Below are positions 7,205-16,376 of a DNA stretch of 64,000 nucleotides, piece after piece. The notes beneath the pieces are model-generated. The model worked only from the letters and a program-made list of their open reading frames with translations, had not been told where the DNA came from and did no database searches. Made by a program: the position numbers and the translations under genes. Position 1 is the first letter of the stretch, and each line of letters begins with the position of its first letter. Origin of the DNA: Roseiarcus sp963776665. Its GTDB lineage: Bacteria > Pseudomonadota > Alphaproteobacteria > Rhizobiales > Beijerinckiaceae. The stretch spans positions 1 to 64,000 of the forward strand of contig CAVZNQ010000007.1 of the NCBI GenBank assembly GCA_963776665.1. The letters run 5' to 3'.

Positions 7205-8503
7205 TCAGCCTTTTTGCCGACGGGCAGCGGGTTCGTATGGCCGCCGGAAGTCGCCGCGCGCTTCGGGTGTTTCCCATCCAAAGACGCTGCGGCCGGCGAA
7301 GGAATGCGAGAGGCGTCGCTCCTCGGCGACCATATCCGCAAATGGAGGGCCGTCCGCGCTTCTTTCCACCCGGCGCGCCTCGTCGTCGAGCCGCTTGATC
7401 GCGGCGAGCATGTCGTCCCGCCCGAGCCTGGCCTTTTGCACGGCCGCCTTTATGACCCTGATCGTCTCGTCATAAACTCGCAGCGGCACCGGGAAGGGAT
7501 GGCGGTCCTTGCCGCCGTGGGCGAACGAAAATCGGGCGGGATCAGTGAAGCGGTAAGGCGCGCCGTGAACGACTTCGGCCACCATGGCCAGCGCGCGCAC
7601 CGTCCGCGCGCCGACGCCCGGCACGAGCAGCAATTCGGCAAAGTCGGCGGGTCCCCGGTTCGCGGCCGCAGCGAGGGTTGCGTGAAGGCGCGGCGCGAGC
7701 ACATCGCTCGCACGGACGTCATGGTGAGCAGGCATGACGAGATGCGGTAGAGAAAGCTGCCGCGGGTCGGACTGCGCCGCGCGCCTCCGAGGCGTCGCAT
7801 CGAGTGCGGCGAGCTCGCGCGTAAGGCCGTCGGGACCCAAGGAGCCGAGCAGCTCGAGTTGGCCTCGTCGGGACTCATCCGCGCGACGATCGGTGAGATT
7901 GACGATTTCGCCTTGATCGATCCCGTCGATCGCGGCGTGCGGCTCCTCGACGAAACTCTTCAATCCTTCGCTCAACCAATGATAGCGGCGAGCCGTCCTG
8001 CTCGCGTCGTTCATGCCCTGCTGAACGACTGCCCAGCGGCCGTCATCGGTGACGATGAAGCCGTGCAGGTAAAGGTCAAAGCCATCCTGGACTGCGGCGC
8101 TGTCGACCTTCGCCACCAACCGGCTCAGACTGGCCAGCGCTAATCCATCGAATCCCACCCGCTCGCCGATCGCGACCAGTTCGTCGGGCGTCTTGCGCGA
8201 ATGCTTGCCGCGGCCGCCGCACACGTGGACGCCGAGTTCGTCCGCCGCCGGCTCGAGGCCGCGCTTGAGCGCGCCAATGACGCTCGTCGTGATCCCTGAC
8301 GAGTGCCAGTCCATGCCCATGACCGCGCCGAACGACTGAAACCAAAAGGGATTCGCAAGGCGCCGAAGGAACTCGTCGCGACCATAGTGATAAATGATCG
8401 CTTGGGCGATGACCGCGCCGAGCCGGGTCATGCGGTCCGCCAGCCACAGCGGCACTCGCCCTCCATGGAGCGGCAGATCCGCGCTTCCGGCTCTATGGGC
8501 CAT
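7205..8503 (-). CDS. DUF763 family protein
   Basis: The ATG at 8503 gives MAHRAGSADLPLHGGRVPLW, the characteristic DUF763 N-terminus, and a protein of 432 residues, normal for the family. Later blocks include MGMDWHSSGITTSV and a helix-hairpin-helix-like LLLVPGVGARTVRALAMVAE at the C-terminal third, which suggests nucleic-acid contact. DUF763 proteins occur in archaea and bacteria and have no established function. The open frame upstream of 8503 has no family similarity. It follows the PhoB-like regulator on the same strand with a gap of about 70 bases, so co-transcription is possible. Confidence 0.85.
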   Translation of the reverse strand: MAHRAGSADLPLHGGRVPLWLADRMTRLGAVIAQAIIYHYGRDEFLRRLANPFWFQSFGAVMGMDWHSSGITTSVIGALKRGLEPAADELGVHVCGGRGKHSRKTPDELVAIGERVGFDGLALASLSRLVAKVDSAAVQDGFDLYLHGFIVTDDGRWAVVQQGMNDASRTARRYHWLSEGLKSFVEEPHAAIDGIDQGEIVNLTDRRADESRRGQLELLGSLGPDGLTRELAALDATPRRRAAQSDPRQLSLPHLVMPAHHDVRASDVLAPRLHATLAAAANRGPADFAELLLVPGVGARTVRALAMVAEVVHGAPYRFTDPARFSFAHGGKDRHPFPVPLRVYDETIRVIKAAVQKARLGRDDMLAAIKRLDDEARRVERSADGPPFADMVAEERRLSHSFAGRSVFGWETPEARGDFRRPYEPAARRQKG

Positions 8504-8571
8504 GCATTGTTCTACGTCGCATCGGCGATAGCGGCAACGTGCGAACAGATGGATGGAACGATCGCGCCTCT

Positions 8572-9312
8572 TCAGCTCTTGCCGAAGCTTTCGTCGAACG
8601 TGTAACCCGCGCCGCGAACCGTCCGGATAGGGTCGCGTTCGCGACCCTTTGACAGCCTCTTGCGGAGGCGCCCGATGTGCACGTCGACCGTCCGTTCGTC
8701 GATCTCCGCCGATCGCCCCCACACCAGGTCGAGCAACTGAGAGCGCGAGAACACGCGGCCCGGCCGTTCGAGCAAATATTCCAGCAGCTGGAAGTCGGTC
8801 TGCCCGAGGTGAATGAAGCGGTCGCCGCGCCGCACGAGCCGCGTGACCCGGTCGAGATCCAGGTCGCCGGCATAGAGACGTTCAGCGATCCGCTCCGGCC
8901 GGCTGCGCCTGAGCAGCGCCCGGACCCGCGCCACCAACTCAGGCACTGAGAACGGCTTGACGACGTAATCGTCAGCCCCGATCGCGAGTCCGCGAACCCG
9001 GTCTGCTTCCTCGCGGCGGGCGGTCACCATGATGACCGGAAGGGTCCGGGTTGCCTCCCGCGCCCGCAGTCGCCGACAAATCTCGATGCCTGACAAGCCC
9101 GGCAGCATCCAGTCGAGGATGACGAGATCGGGCGCGTTTTCGGCCAGCCGCAACTCTGCCTCATCGCCGCGCGCGACGCTCTCGACGACGTATCCTTCCG
9201 CCTCAAGATTATAGCTGATGAGCAACGCCAGATCGGCCTCGTCCTCGACGATGAGGACGCGCGGCGCAGAAGCCCCGGCGAGGTGAGCGATGTCCTTGCT
9301 CGTCCGATTCAT
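8572..9312 (-). CDS. PhoB/OmpR-type response regulator
   Basis: The 246-residue protein has a receiver domain (VLIVEDEADLALLISYNLEA; phosphoacceptor Asp in LVILDWMLPG; conserved Lys in DDYVVKPFS) and a winged-helix DNA-binding domain (FQLLEYLLERPGRVFSRSQL, DERTVDVHIGRLRKRL, IRTVRGAGYTF). Among OmpR-type regulators it is closest in pattern to PhoB, the phosphate-starvation activator. No phoR, pst or phoU genes lie beside it, so the input signal cannot be read from context. Phosphorylation by an unlinked histidine kinase is assumed. Confidence 0.85.
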   Translation of the reverse strand: MNRTSKDIAHLAGASAPRVLIVEDEADLALLISYNLEAEGYVVESVARGDEAELRLAENAPDLVILDWMLPGLSGIEICRRLRAREATRTLPVIMVTARREEADRVRGLAIGADDYVVKPFSVPELVARVRALLRRSRPERIAERLYAGDLDLDRVTRLVRRGDRFIHLGQTDFQLLEYLLERPGRVFSRSQLLDLVWGRSAEIDERTVDVHIGRLRKRLSKGRERDPIRTVRGAGYTFDESFGKS

Positions 9313-9830
9313 CAGAGGTCGCCTCCGGTCACAATCGCGATCGTATCGCTCCCGGACAATTCCTCCGTTGACATGCGCGCCTGACGTAGGCCCTGCCGCC
9401 GAGCGGCGACAACTAGCAGAAATGTGGAGGGATATTGCTAACGCTGTTCACAATTGGCTGCGAAACCGGCAGGCTTTCTTGAAGCAAGACAGAAGTTTGC
9501 GTCCATACCGGCCAGCAGACTCGACTAAAGACAGTTTCCGGCGCTTCGCGAACCGCCGGGCGCACTACTCCAAACTAGGCTCCTCAAAACCAAGAATATG
9601 CATCAGGTTAGACGAATACTCGACAGTGTCTTTAGGCCGCGGCTGGCTGTCGGCCCGTGGCCGGCGCCGCCGGTGACTGCCTATGAGGTCCGGCCGCGAG
9701 CGACAATATTGGCGCTGACTATTGCCGCGCCTGCACAACTAGACATTCATCTCCAATTCATCATGGCAAGCGCAGATTGAGAATGTTCGAGAAACAAAGA
9801 GTCGGAACACTCGCTTCAAGAGGAACTACG
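9313..9830. other. Intergenic region between divergent genes
   Basis: No coding frame here has family features. The region separates the response regulator (minus strand) from a small secreted protein (plus strand) and must hold both promoters. AT content rises around 9430-9460 and 9590-9600. No PHO-box-like repeat or RNA structure could be identified by eye. Confidence 0.4.
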
Positions 9831-10103
9831 ATGCTGAATAAATTTGTCGCGATCGGCCTCGGCGCCATCATCGCCTTGGCGCCTCTCGCCGCTGTCGCCC
9901 AAACCGAGCAGCTGGCTCAGGCCGCTCCTGCCGCCACCGACGCGACCGGGGCCGCGGCGGAAGCCAAGCCGGCGGCCACTCACGGCACGAGGGGATCGCA
10001 CAGACGCCATACCCGGCGCCAGGCGCGCCAAGCGCACCGCAACGCAAGGGCTTCAGCCCGCCACATGACGGCTCCGGCCGCGCCGGCCGCTCCGAAGAGC
10101 TGA
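9831..10103 (+). CDS. Small secreted Ala/Arg/His-rich protein
   Basis: The ATG at 9831 follows an AAGAGGA ribosome-binding site, which decides the start against the upstream in-frame ATG at 9783. The 90-residue product has a clear Sec signal peptide (MLNKFVAIGLGAIIALAPLA, cleavage near AVAQ). The short mature part is rich in Ala, then basic (RGSHRRHTRRQARQAHRNAR), and ends in an Ala-Pro tail. Such small basic periplasmic proteins are common in Hyphomicrobiales and their role is not known. A strong terminator follows at 10151, so it is a single-gene unit. Confidence 0.7.
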   Translation: MLNKFVAIGLGAIIALAPLAAVAQTEQLAQAAPAATDATGAAAEAKPAATHGTRGSHRRHTRRQARQAHRNARASARHMTAPAAPAAPKS

Positions 10104-10150
10104 TCGATCGGCGCGCGCCACGGGCTGGGCGCGAATCAAATGGGGTTGCC

Positions 10151-10183
10151 GGGGGGCCGATCAATGCGGCCCCCCTCGTTTTT
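10151..10183 (+). terminator. Rho-independent terminator
   Basis: GGGGGGCC pairs with GGCCCCCC around a nine-base loop, followed by TCGTTTTT. It ends the small secreted-protein gene. Confidence 0.8.
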
Positions 10184-10571
10184 GTGCTCGTCGAGTTTGG
10201 GCCTCGCGCTGAACCGCACTCTTTTGTCAGAGCTCTAACTTTCGGCCATTGGCCGCTGCGACAGCCGGGCCCATTCTGAGCCGCGGCTTCCCAAAGCCCA
10301 TCCCCAGCCTTGTTGGAGCGCTTCCCACGAAGGCAGGCGCGCCTGGCTGCCGCTCACTGCGGCCGATGCTTCCCCTGTTCCGGGGAACATGGTAGCCCTG
10401 CGTCGCTGCATCGCAACACGCGGATTGCTCTCGGATGCCAAGCCAGTTCTGCGATCATTCTGGCTCCCGCCTGCGCTTCCCCGCCAGGCCGCGAGCGCAA
10501 TCGCGCATCCCCTCGCGGATGCGCCTTGGATTTGGCTGTTGAGCGCCTCGACCGGCAACGCCCCGCTCGAC
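10184..10571. other. Region upstream of Mrp operon
   Basis: No independent gene was found. The mnhE frame is open from 10389, but the part before 10572 has no family similarity. The promoter of the antiporter operon should lie here; no convincing -35/-10 pair or RNA structure was seen. Confidence 0.4.
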
Positions 10572-11042
10572 TTGAAGCGGGCCGCAGCCGCCCGAGGGGC
10601 GCTTTTCCTCGCCTTCTGGCTCATGATCTCGGGATGGGCCCTGGGGGATTTTCCCGTCGGCCTTGCCGCGGTGGCGGGCGCCACGTGGACCAGTCTGCGT
10701 CTCCTGCCGCCCGGTCGATCCCGGATCAGGATTGTCTCGCTCGGCGCGCTTGTGGCGAACTTCCTGCGCCAGTCAATCGTTTCGGGCGCCGACGTCGCGT
10801 GGCGGGCGCTCAATCCAAGGTTAAACCTGCGGCCGGGATTCGTCGCCTGCCCATTGAGCTTGCCCCCCGGCGGCCAGCGAAGCGCATTTTGCGCCCTCTC
10901 GAGCCTGATGCCCGGGACGCTCCCGACGGGAACCGACGAACATGGGGCGCTGCTGGTACATTGCCTCGATATCAGTACGCCGGTTGCGGCCAATCTGAGC
11001 GCGGAAGAGCGCCTGTTCATCCGGGCGGTCGGGGGTGAGTGA
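10572..11042 (+). CDS. mnhE: Mrp cation/proton antiporter subunit E
   Basis: The protein matches the MnhE/MrpE pattern: two N-terminal membrane segments (ALFLAFWLMISGWALGDFPV, then LAAVAGATWTSLRLL), a membrane-proximal VANFLRQSIVSGADVAWRAL, and a cytosolic part ending VAANLSAEERLF. MrpE is a small structural subunit of the multi-subunit Na+(K+)/H+ antiporter. The start is uncertain. TTG at 10572 (LKRAAAARG) gives 156 residues, the usual family length, while the frame is open to an ATG at 10389. It is the first gene of a seven-gene operon and overlaps mnhF by eight bases. Confidence 0.75.
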   Translation: MKRAAAARGALFLAFWLMISGWALGDFPVGLAAVAGATWTSLRLLPPGRSRIRIVSLGALVANFLRQSIVSGADVAWRALNPRLNLRPGFVACPLSLPPGGQRSAFCALSSLMPGTLPTGTDEHGALLVHCLDISTPVAANLSAEERLFIRAVGGE

Positions 11043-11322
11043 TTTTCTCCTGGCGACGGCGGGCGCGATCCTGTTCACCGTCGCGGTCGGTCTCTTGCGC
11101 ATCTTGGGGGGACCCGGCGACGCCGATCGCATGATGGCGGCGCAGCTCATCGGCAGCGGGGGAATCGCTTCGCTCCTCTTGATCGCCGCGGCGACGGGAG
11201 CGCGCGGGGTCGATGATGTCGCGCTCGGACTTGCGATCCTTGCCGCCTTCGCCTCCGCGGCCTTCGTCAACAGCGGCGCGCCCGCGGAGGAACCGGATCC
11301 GAATTTCGCGGACGACCGATGA
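11035..11322 (+). CDS. mnhF: Mrp antiporter subunit F
   Basis: A 95-residue protein with three predicted membrane helices. The typical MnhF core is GGPGDADRMMAAQLIGSGGI, followed by a helix in DDVALGLAILAAFASAAFVN. The start is a GTG at 11035 inside the end of mnhE, and the stop overlaps mnhG (ATGA), so the subunits are translationally coupled. MrpF is a small membrane subunit needed for assembly of the antiporter in the inner membrane. Confidence 0.85.
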   Translation: MSDFLLATAGAILFTVAVGLLRILGGPGDADRMMAAQLIGSGGIASLLLIAAATGARGVDDVALGLAILAAFASAAFVNSGAPAEEPDPNFADDR

Positions 11323-11612
11323 GTCTGGCTCTCGACATCTTCACCATCGTTGCGATCAGCGCGGGCGTACTTTTCTTTCTCGCCGGTACGGTGGGATTGT
11401 TGCGATTCCCCGACGCATTGAGCCGCCTGCACGCGCTGACCAAGGCTGACAATCTCGGGCTCGGCCTCATCGTGCTTGGTCTCTTGCCGCGCGCGGAAAG
11501 CCTGCTCGCCGCGCTCATGCTCGTCGCGATCTGGGCGCTTGTTCAATTGGCGGGCGCGACCGCCGCTCAGCTCATCGGACGAGCGGTACGGCGCAAGGGG
11601 CCAGCTGCATGA
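11319..11612 (+). CDS. mnhG: Mrp antiporter subunit G
   Basis: A 97-residue membrane protein with the MnhG signature: an N-terminal helix (FTIVAISAGVLFFLAGTVGL) followed by the highly conserved LRFPDALSRLHALTKADNLG and two more helices. It overlaps mnhF by four bases upstream and the following mnhB-type gene by four bases. The subunit stabilises the antiporter complex. Confidence 0.9.
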   Translation: MSLALDIFTIVAISAGVLFFLAGTVGLLRFPDALSRLHALTKADNLGLGLIVLGLLPRAESLLAALMLVAIWALVQLAGATAAQLIGRAVRRKGPAA

Positions 11613-12556
11613 GCGTCCTGCAGGCGCTTGACGTCGGCCTCGCCCTCCTGGTTTTTGCTGTCGCCGCGTGGACCGTTTTCGCGCCCGGAGCGTTCGCCGC
11701 GACGGTCGGCTATGTCGTTTACGGGCTGCTGCTTTCGCTCGTCTGGATTCGCCTGTTTGCGGTCGATGTGGCGCTGACGGAGTCGGCGATCGGCAGCGGG
11801 GTGACGGGCGTGCTGCTCATTGGCGCCGCCGCGCGCCTGCGCGGAGCCGAGGCGACAACTGCCGAACAGTCCCTAACCCGATTGACGCGCTTGTTCGCGG
11901 CCTCCCTTTGCCTTCTTGTCGCCGCGGCGCTCGCGGGCGTCGTGCTGCTGCTTCCCGACCAGGGTCCCTCGCTGGCCCCGCAATCGATGGAGCATTTGCC
12001 TGAGACGGGTCTTGGCAACCCTGTCACCGCCGTTCTCATCGCCTACCGCTCGTTCGACACCATGCTCGAGAAGGTGGTGCTGGTTCTCGCCGTGGTCGGC
12101 GTATGGTCGCTTGCAGCCGACCGGAATTGGGGCGGCGCTCCAGGAGAGATTCGCGCCGAGCGGCCCGAGCCCACGCTCGCGTTCTTCGCCCAGGTGCTGG
12201 CCCCGATCGGTCTTCTCGTCGGCGTCCACATCTTCTGGGTCGGCGCCGATGAGCCCGGCGGCGCGTTTCAGGGCGGCGCTATTCTGGCCGCGATGTGGAT
12301 GATTGTCATGATCGCGAGACTGACCGAAGCGCCCCAGGCAAACGCCCTTTGGCTGCGGATCGCGCTGGTCGCGGGCCCGATTGTATTTCTTGTCGCCGGC
12401 GCGGCCGGCGCTGTCGTCGCGGGGGGATTCTTCGCCTATCCGCCGGGCCTCGCCAAGCCGCTGATCCTTTTCATCGAGACGTTCATGACGTTCACCATCG
12501 CAGTCACTCTCGCCATGCTCGTGGCGGGTCCGCCGCGCCGTGAGCCCCGACGATGA
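11609..12556 (+). CDS. mnhB: Fused MrpA-C-terminal (MbhD/MbhE-like) and MrpB subunit
   Basis: The 315-residue protein combines parts usually found on two polypeptides. The first ~170 residues resemble the C-terminal MbhD/MbhE modules of MrpA: a DUF4040-like segment with VWIRLFAVDVALTESAIGSG, then NPVTAVLIAYRSFDTMLEK. The rest is a classic MrpB domain with APIGLLVGVHIFWVGADEPG, GAFQGGAILAA and the final FIETFMTFTIAVTLAML. About nine to ten membrane helices are likely. The fusion explains why no full-length MrpA is present in the operon. Start and stop overlap both neighbours by four bases. It acts in cation/proton exchange at the inner membrane. Confidence 0.85.
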   Translation: MSVLQALDVGLALLVFAVAAWTVFAPGAFAATVGYVVYGLLLSLVWIRLFAVDVALTESAIGSGVTGVLLIGAAARLRGAEATTAEQSLTRLTRLFAASLCLLVAAALAGVVLLLPDQGPSLAPQSMEHLPETGLGNPVTAVLIAYRSFDTMLEKVVLVLAVVGVWSLAADRNWGGAPGEIRAERPEPTLAFFAQVLAPIGLLVGVHIFWVGADEPGGAFQGGAILAAMWMIVMIARLTEAPQANALWLRIALVAGPIVFLVAGAAGAVVAGGFFAYPPGLAKPLILFIETFMTFTIAVTLAMLVAGPPRREPRR

Positions 12557-12897
12557 CCTCGGCGACGCTGGCCGGGCTGGTTGGAGCGGCTCTTGTCGGT
12601 CTTGGCCTCTATGGCGTGATCGTCGATCCCCAGCCGCTGCGCAAGATTCTCGCGTTTAATCTGATCGGCAGCGGCGTTTTTCTCGTGTTCGGCATCGTCG
12701 CAAGGAAAGGCGCGGCGGCGGGACTGTCCGCCGATCCGGTTCCGCAGGCGATGGTGATCACCGGCATCGTCGTCGCGTTTGCGGCCAGTGCGCTCGCGGT
12801 CGCACTGACGTTGCGCCTGCACGAGAAAACTGGGCATGCGCAGCTGGCTTCCGAGGCCGGAGCCAGACCCCGCGACAGCGGAACCGACGCCGAATGA
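12553..12897 (+). CDS. mnhC: Mrp antiporter subunit C (NuoK-like)
   Basis: A 114-residue NuoK-type subunit with three membrane helices. Typical features are GLYGVIVDPQPLRKILAFNL, GSGVFLVFGI, and the conserved DPVPQAMVITGIVVAFAASA, which ends the proton-path helix pattern of NuoK/MrpC. The charged C-terminal tail is cytosolic. It overlaps both neighbours by four bases, as do most genes of this operon. Confidence 0.9.
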   Translation: MTSATLAGLVGAALVGLGLYGVIVDPQPLRKILAFNLIGSGVFLVFGIVARKGAAAGLSADPVPQAMVITGIVVAFAASALAVALTLRLHEKTGHAQLASEAGARPRDSGTDAE

Positions 12898-14399
12898 CCG
12901 ACGGCGCCTCCGCAATCGCGGCGACGGCGGACGGCGGTCTGCTGGCGCTGCCTGTCCTCATTCCGGCCGCAGGCGTGCTGCTGTCGTTTCTGCTCGGCGG
13001 CCGTCGGCCCGAACGGATCGCGCTCGGCCTCATGCCGGTGCAATTCGGCGTCGCCGTTGCGATCGCTGTCCAGGTTTGGCGCTCCGGCGAGCCGATCGTC
13101 TATGTCCTCGGCGGCTATGCCCCGCCGCTTGGGATCGCGCTCAGGGCCGATGGGTTCTCGGCGGTCATGCTCGTGACCGCTTCGCTGATCATGCCCGCCG
13201 CCGGCATTTACGCGCGCGCCAATTTCGCGACGCCGAACGATGTGACAGAGAGCCGGGCGCCTCTGGTCTTCTGGACCTTGCTGCAGGCCATCCAGGCTGC
13301 GTTAAGTCTGATCTTTCTCGGCGGCGATCTTTTCAATCTCTATGTCGCGTTGGAGCTCCTGACCTTCGCCGCGGTGCCTATGGTTTGTCTCGACGGCCGT
13401 CCGGAAACGTTGGCCGCGGCGCTGCGCTATCTCATGTTCGCATTGTTCGGCGCGCTGTCCTATCTGCTCGGGGCGGCATTGCTTTATGGGGCTTATGGGA
13501 CGCTCGACATTGTCCTCCTGTCTCGCCAAGTCCGCTCCGAACCGGCGGTATGGCTCGCGACCGGCTTGATGACCGCGGGACTCTTGGCGAAGACCGCCCT
13601 GTTTCCGCTCCACCTTTGGTTGCCCCCGGCGCACGCCAACGCGCCCGCCGCCGCGAGCGCCGTGCTTTCCGGACTGGTGGTCAAGGGATCGTTCTTTCTT
13701 ATCGTGCGGCTCTGGTTCAATGTCCTGCCGGCGCTCCCCGACGCGGTTCCGGGGACCATTCTGGCGGCGCTCGGTTCCGCGGCGATCCTCAGCGGCAGCG
13801 TGCTTGCACTCCGTCAGCAGCGGCTGAAACTGTTGATCGCCTACTCGACGGTGGCGCAGATCGGTTATCTCTTCCTGATGTTTCCCCTCGCCTCGGGGCC
13901 TTGGGCTGCGGCCGCGTTTAGCGGCGGCGTCATGCAGGCGCTGTCGCACGCCTTCGCCAAGGCGGCGATGTTCCTCTCCGCAGGGCTGGTCGCTGAATCT
14001 CTCGGCCACGACCAGATCGCCGGTCTCGGCGGCGCAGCCCGCGCGATGCCGGTCACGTTCCTGGCGCTGGGTCTTGGCGGACTGTCGCTCATGGGGCTCC
14101 CGCCGAGCGGGGGCTTCGCCGCCAAATGGCTCTTGATGACGGCCTCGATCGAGGCCGGCCAATGGGTGTGGGCGGCTGTGATGCTCGCCGGCGGACTGCT
14201 CGCCGGCGGATATCTCTACCGGGTGCTCGCGCCGGCGCTTTCTGGCGAGCCCCCGCAACTGAAAGCGACGCCTCGCGGCAGTCGCGAAAGCGTCGCTCTG
14301 GCGCTCGCGCTCGCCGCCGTGCTGCTCGCCTTCGCGCCGCCGGCGTTCTTCGCCTTTTTGCAGATCGGCCGTCCGGTCGCCGGCGTCGCGCTGCGATGA
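12894..14399 (+). CDS. mnhD: Mrp antiporter subunit D (NuoN/M-like)
   Basis: A 501-residue multi-helix protein of the NuoL/M/N proton-translocating family. The conserved Glu in LYVALELLTFAAVP and the Lys in LLAKTALFPLHLWLPPAHAN are both visible, followed by ASAVLSGLVVKGSFFLIVRL, RLKLLIAYSTVAQIGYLF and ALSHAFAKAAMFLSAG. These residues carry protons in complex I and in Mrp antiporters. The ATG at 12894 overlaps the mnhC stop. It is one of two NuoN-like subunits in this operon and probably forms the main ion path. Confidence 0.92.
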   Translation: MTDGASAIAATADGGLLALPVLIPAAGVLLSFLLGGRRPERIALGLMPVQFGVAVAIAVQVWRSGEPIVYVLGGYAPPLGIALRADGFSAVMLVTASLIMPAAGIYARANFATPNDVTESRAPLVFWTLLQAIQAALSLIFLGGDLFNLYVALELLTFAAVPMVCLDGRPETLAAALRYLMFALFGALSYLLGAALLYGAYGTLDIVLLSRQVRSEPAVWLATGLMTAGLLAKTALFPLHLWLPPAHANAPAAASAVLSGLVVKGSFFLIVRLWFNVLPALPDAVPGTILAALGSAAILSGSVLALRQQRLKLLIAYSTVAQIGYLFLMFPLASGPWAAAAFSGGVMQALSHAFAKAAMFLSAGLVAESLGHDQIAGLGGAARAMPVTFLALGLGGLSLMGLPPSGGFAAKWLLMTASIEAGQWVWAAVMLAGGLLAGGYLYRVLAPALSGEPPQLKATPRGSRESVALALALAAVLLAFAPPAFFAFLQIGRPVAGVALR

Positions 14400-16049
14400 G
14401 TCGCGTCGGCGGCTGCGGCGGGGGTGTTCGGTCCCGGCCTGCTCGCGGCCGCGTTTGCGGCGCCGCTCGTCATTCTGGCGGTCTTCGCGGCGCCGAAACT
14501 GCGCTTCGTCGCGACGGCGTTGGCGCCGCTCGCGCCGCTGCCCGCCCTTGCGACCGCAATTCTGACCATCAGCGGCGCTCCGTTTGGGTGTGAGCTGCCG
14601 GGGTTGCGCATGAGTTTCCGGCTCGATCAGCCCGGGGCGATGCTGCTTGCCGCCGCGGCGCTGGTCTGGATCGCGGCCAGCATCTTCGCCCTCGCGGACA
14701 GGACGGGCAGGGCGAACGCGGATCGTTTCGCGGTCTGCTGGCTCCTCACGATGGCCGGCAGTCTCGGGGTGTTCATTGCCGCCGACCTGCTGACGTTCTA
14801 CCTCGCCTATGCGCTGGTCAGTATCCCCGCCTACTACCTCATCGCCGATGACGGGGAGGCCGGGTCGACGCGAGCCGGCGGGGTCTACATGGCGTTCGCG
14901 CTCATCGGCGAAGCGGTCCTGTTGATCGCCTTCGTGATGCTGGCCGCGGGCGAGCCGGGCGGCGGCCTCGACATCCGCGCCGTCGTCGCGGCGCTGCCGG
15001 CATCCCCTTGGCGCGATGCGGCGCTCGCGCTCCTCATCATCGGCTTCGGGATGAAGATCGCGCTCGCGCCACTCAACGGCTGGATGCCGCTCGCCTATAC
15101 CGCGGCGCCGATTCCGGCCGCTGCCGTCTTGAGCGGCGCCGCGGTCAAGGCCGGCGTGATCGGATTGATCCGCTTTCTGCCGCTCGGCGCGGCTTTGCCG
15201 GGCTCAGGCGAGGCGCTCGTCTGGGCCGGGTTCGTCTCCGCCTTCTACGGCGTCGCGATTGGCCTGACTCAAAAGGACCCCAAGACGATCCTCGCCTATT
15301 CGAGCATCAGCCAGATGGGCGTGATCGCCGCGGTGTTGGGGATGGGCCTCGCCGCCGGCGATCAAAACGCGGCGACGGGCGCGGCCTTCTATGCCGCCAA
15401 CCACGTTCTGGCGAAGGCCGCGCTCTTCCTGACCGTCGGCGTCGTCGCGACGCTCGGCGGACGCGGCCGATCCCTGGCGCTGATCGCGGCGGCGGCGCTG
15501 GCGCTGAGCCTCGGCGGACTGCCGCTGACCGGAGGCGCGCTGGCCAAGCTCGCCGTGAAGGACCTGTTCGGCGACGGCCCGGCCAAATGGGCGGCGGCAG
15601 CGTCCGCGGCCGCGACGACGGCGCTGATGTTGCACTTCCTCATCCGGCTCGCGCGGTCGGGAACCGAGGGGAGGGCGACGTCGCCTGGTGGTGGTCTTTG
15701 GTCGTGGCTTGCGCTTGCCGCCGCCACGATAATCGTCCCGTGGCTCATGTTCCCCGCCCTCGGCGGCGATGTCGCCGACGCGCTCGGTCCCGGAGCGCTG
15801 TGGGACGCAACCTGGCCGATGCTCGTCGGCGCCGCGCTCGCTGCCGGGTTAGCGGCCCTGGGCGACCCGCTCCCGCGTGTTCCGGCCGGCGATCTTGTCG
15901 TCGCGCAGGAGGCTGCTTTTCACGCCTTCGCGCCCCTGGGCGCTGCGTTCGAGCGTCTCGACGGGCGGCTCACGCAGTGGCCAGCGGCGGGTCTGTCGCT
16001 GTTGACGATCGCCCTCGCCCTCGCCGCGGCGGGGTTCGCCACGCGCTGA
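14396..16049 (+). CDS. Second NuoL/M/N-like antiporter subunit, frameshifted at its start
   Basis: From 14424 the frame encodes 541 residues of a NuoL/M/N-family protein: LTFYLAYALVSIPAYYLIAD, LIIGFGMKIALAPLNGWMP (Lys and the following loop), AAVLSGAAVKAGVIGLIRFL, DPKTILAYSSISQMGVIAAV and AANHVLAKAALFLTVG. All other genes in the operon start with a four-base ATGA overlap, and such an ATG is present at 14396. Removing one G from the GG near 14408 joins it in frame (MSRVAAAAGVFGPG). The true start is therefore probably 14396 with a one-base insertion in the sequence. It is shorter than MrpA and stands in its place. Confidence 0.85.
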
Positions 16050-16055
16050 CCCGAC

Positions 16056-16160
16056 CGCAACAATGTCCAAGCGCGGCGCAACAAAATCAAAGGCGGACGC
16101 AACGAAATCCAAATCCGGCGCAACAAGAACCAAATCGAGCGCAACAAAAACCAAATCGGC
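16056..16160. repeat. Five-unit 21-bp tandem repeat array (copy 1)
   Basis: Five units of exactly 21 bases start at 16056, 16077, 16098, 16119 and 16140. Each begins CGCAAC and carries A-rich ACAAAATCCAA-like sequence. The consensus is CGCAACAAAATCCAAGCCGG plus one base. Units differ mainly at their ends. The array begins seven bases after the stop of the antiporter operon. A related array lies at 42748-42858. The rest of 16161-16376 shows no other feature. Confidence 0.85.
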
Positions 16161-16376
16161 TGGGGCTTGGAATCGTTGCTCTGAATCACGCCTTTTCAGA
16201 TAGTTACGTAGTTTTCCTCTCCTTACGCTTCATCTCAACGTCAATTCTCCGCGCCGTCCCGGTCCCCAGAGAGGCCCAACTTGAATCCATAGCACGGAGT
16301 TCTGATTATCACAATCAAATGTTTATGCACATAGATCTCGTAGACTTCGCCGTCGCCTCGCTCAGGCTCGCAGCCC

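Noticed and set aside
10235..11020. 261-codon minus-strand frame opposite mnhE
   Set aside because: It is antisense to mnhE and its leader, rich in Arg, Ala, Ser and Pro, without any domain.
16056..16160. CRISPR array
   Set aside because: The 21-bp units are directly adjacent without unique spacers, are degenerate, and no cas genes are near.
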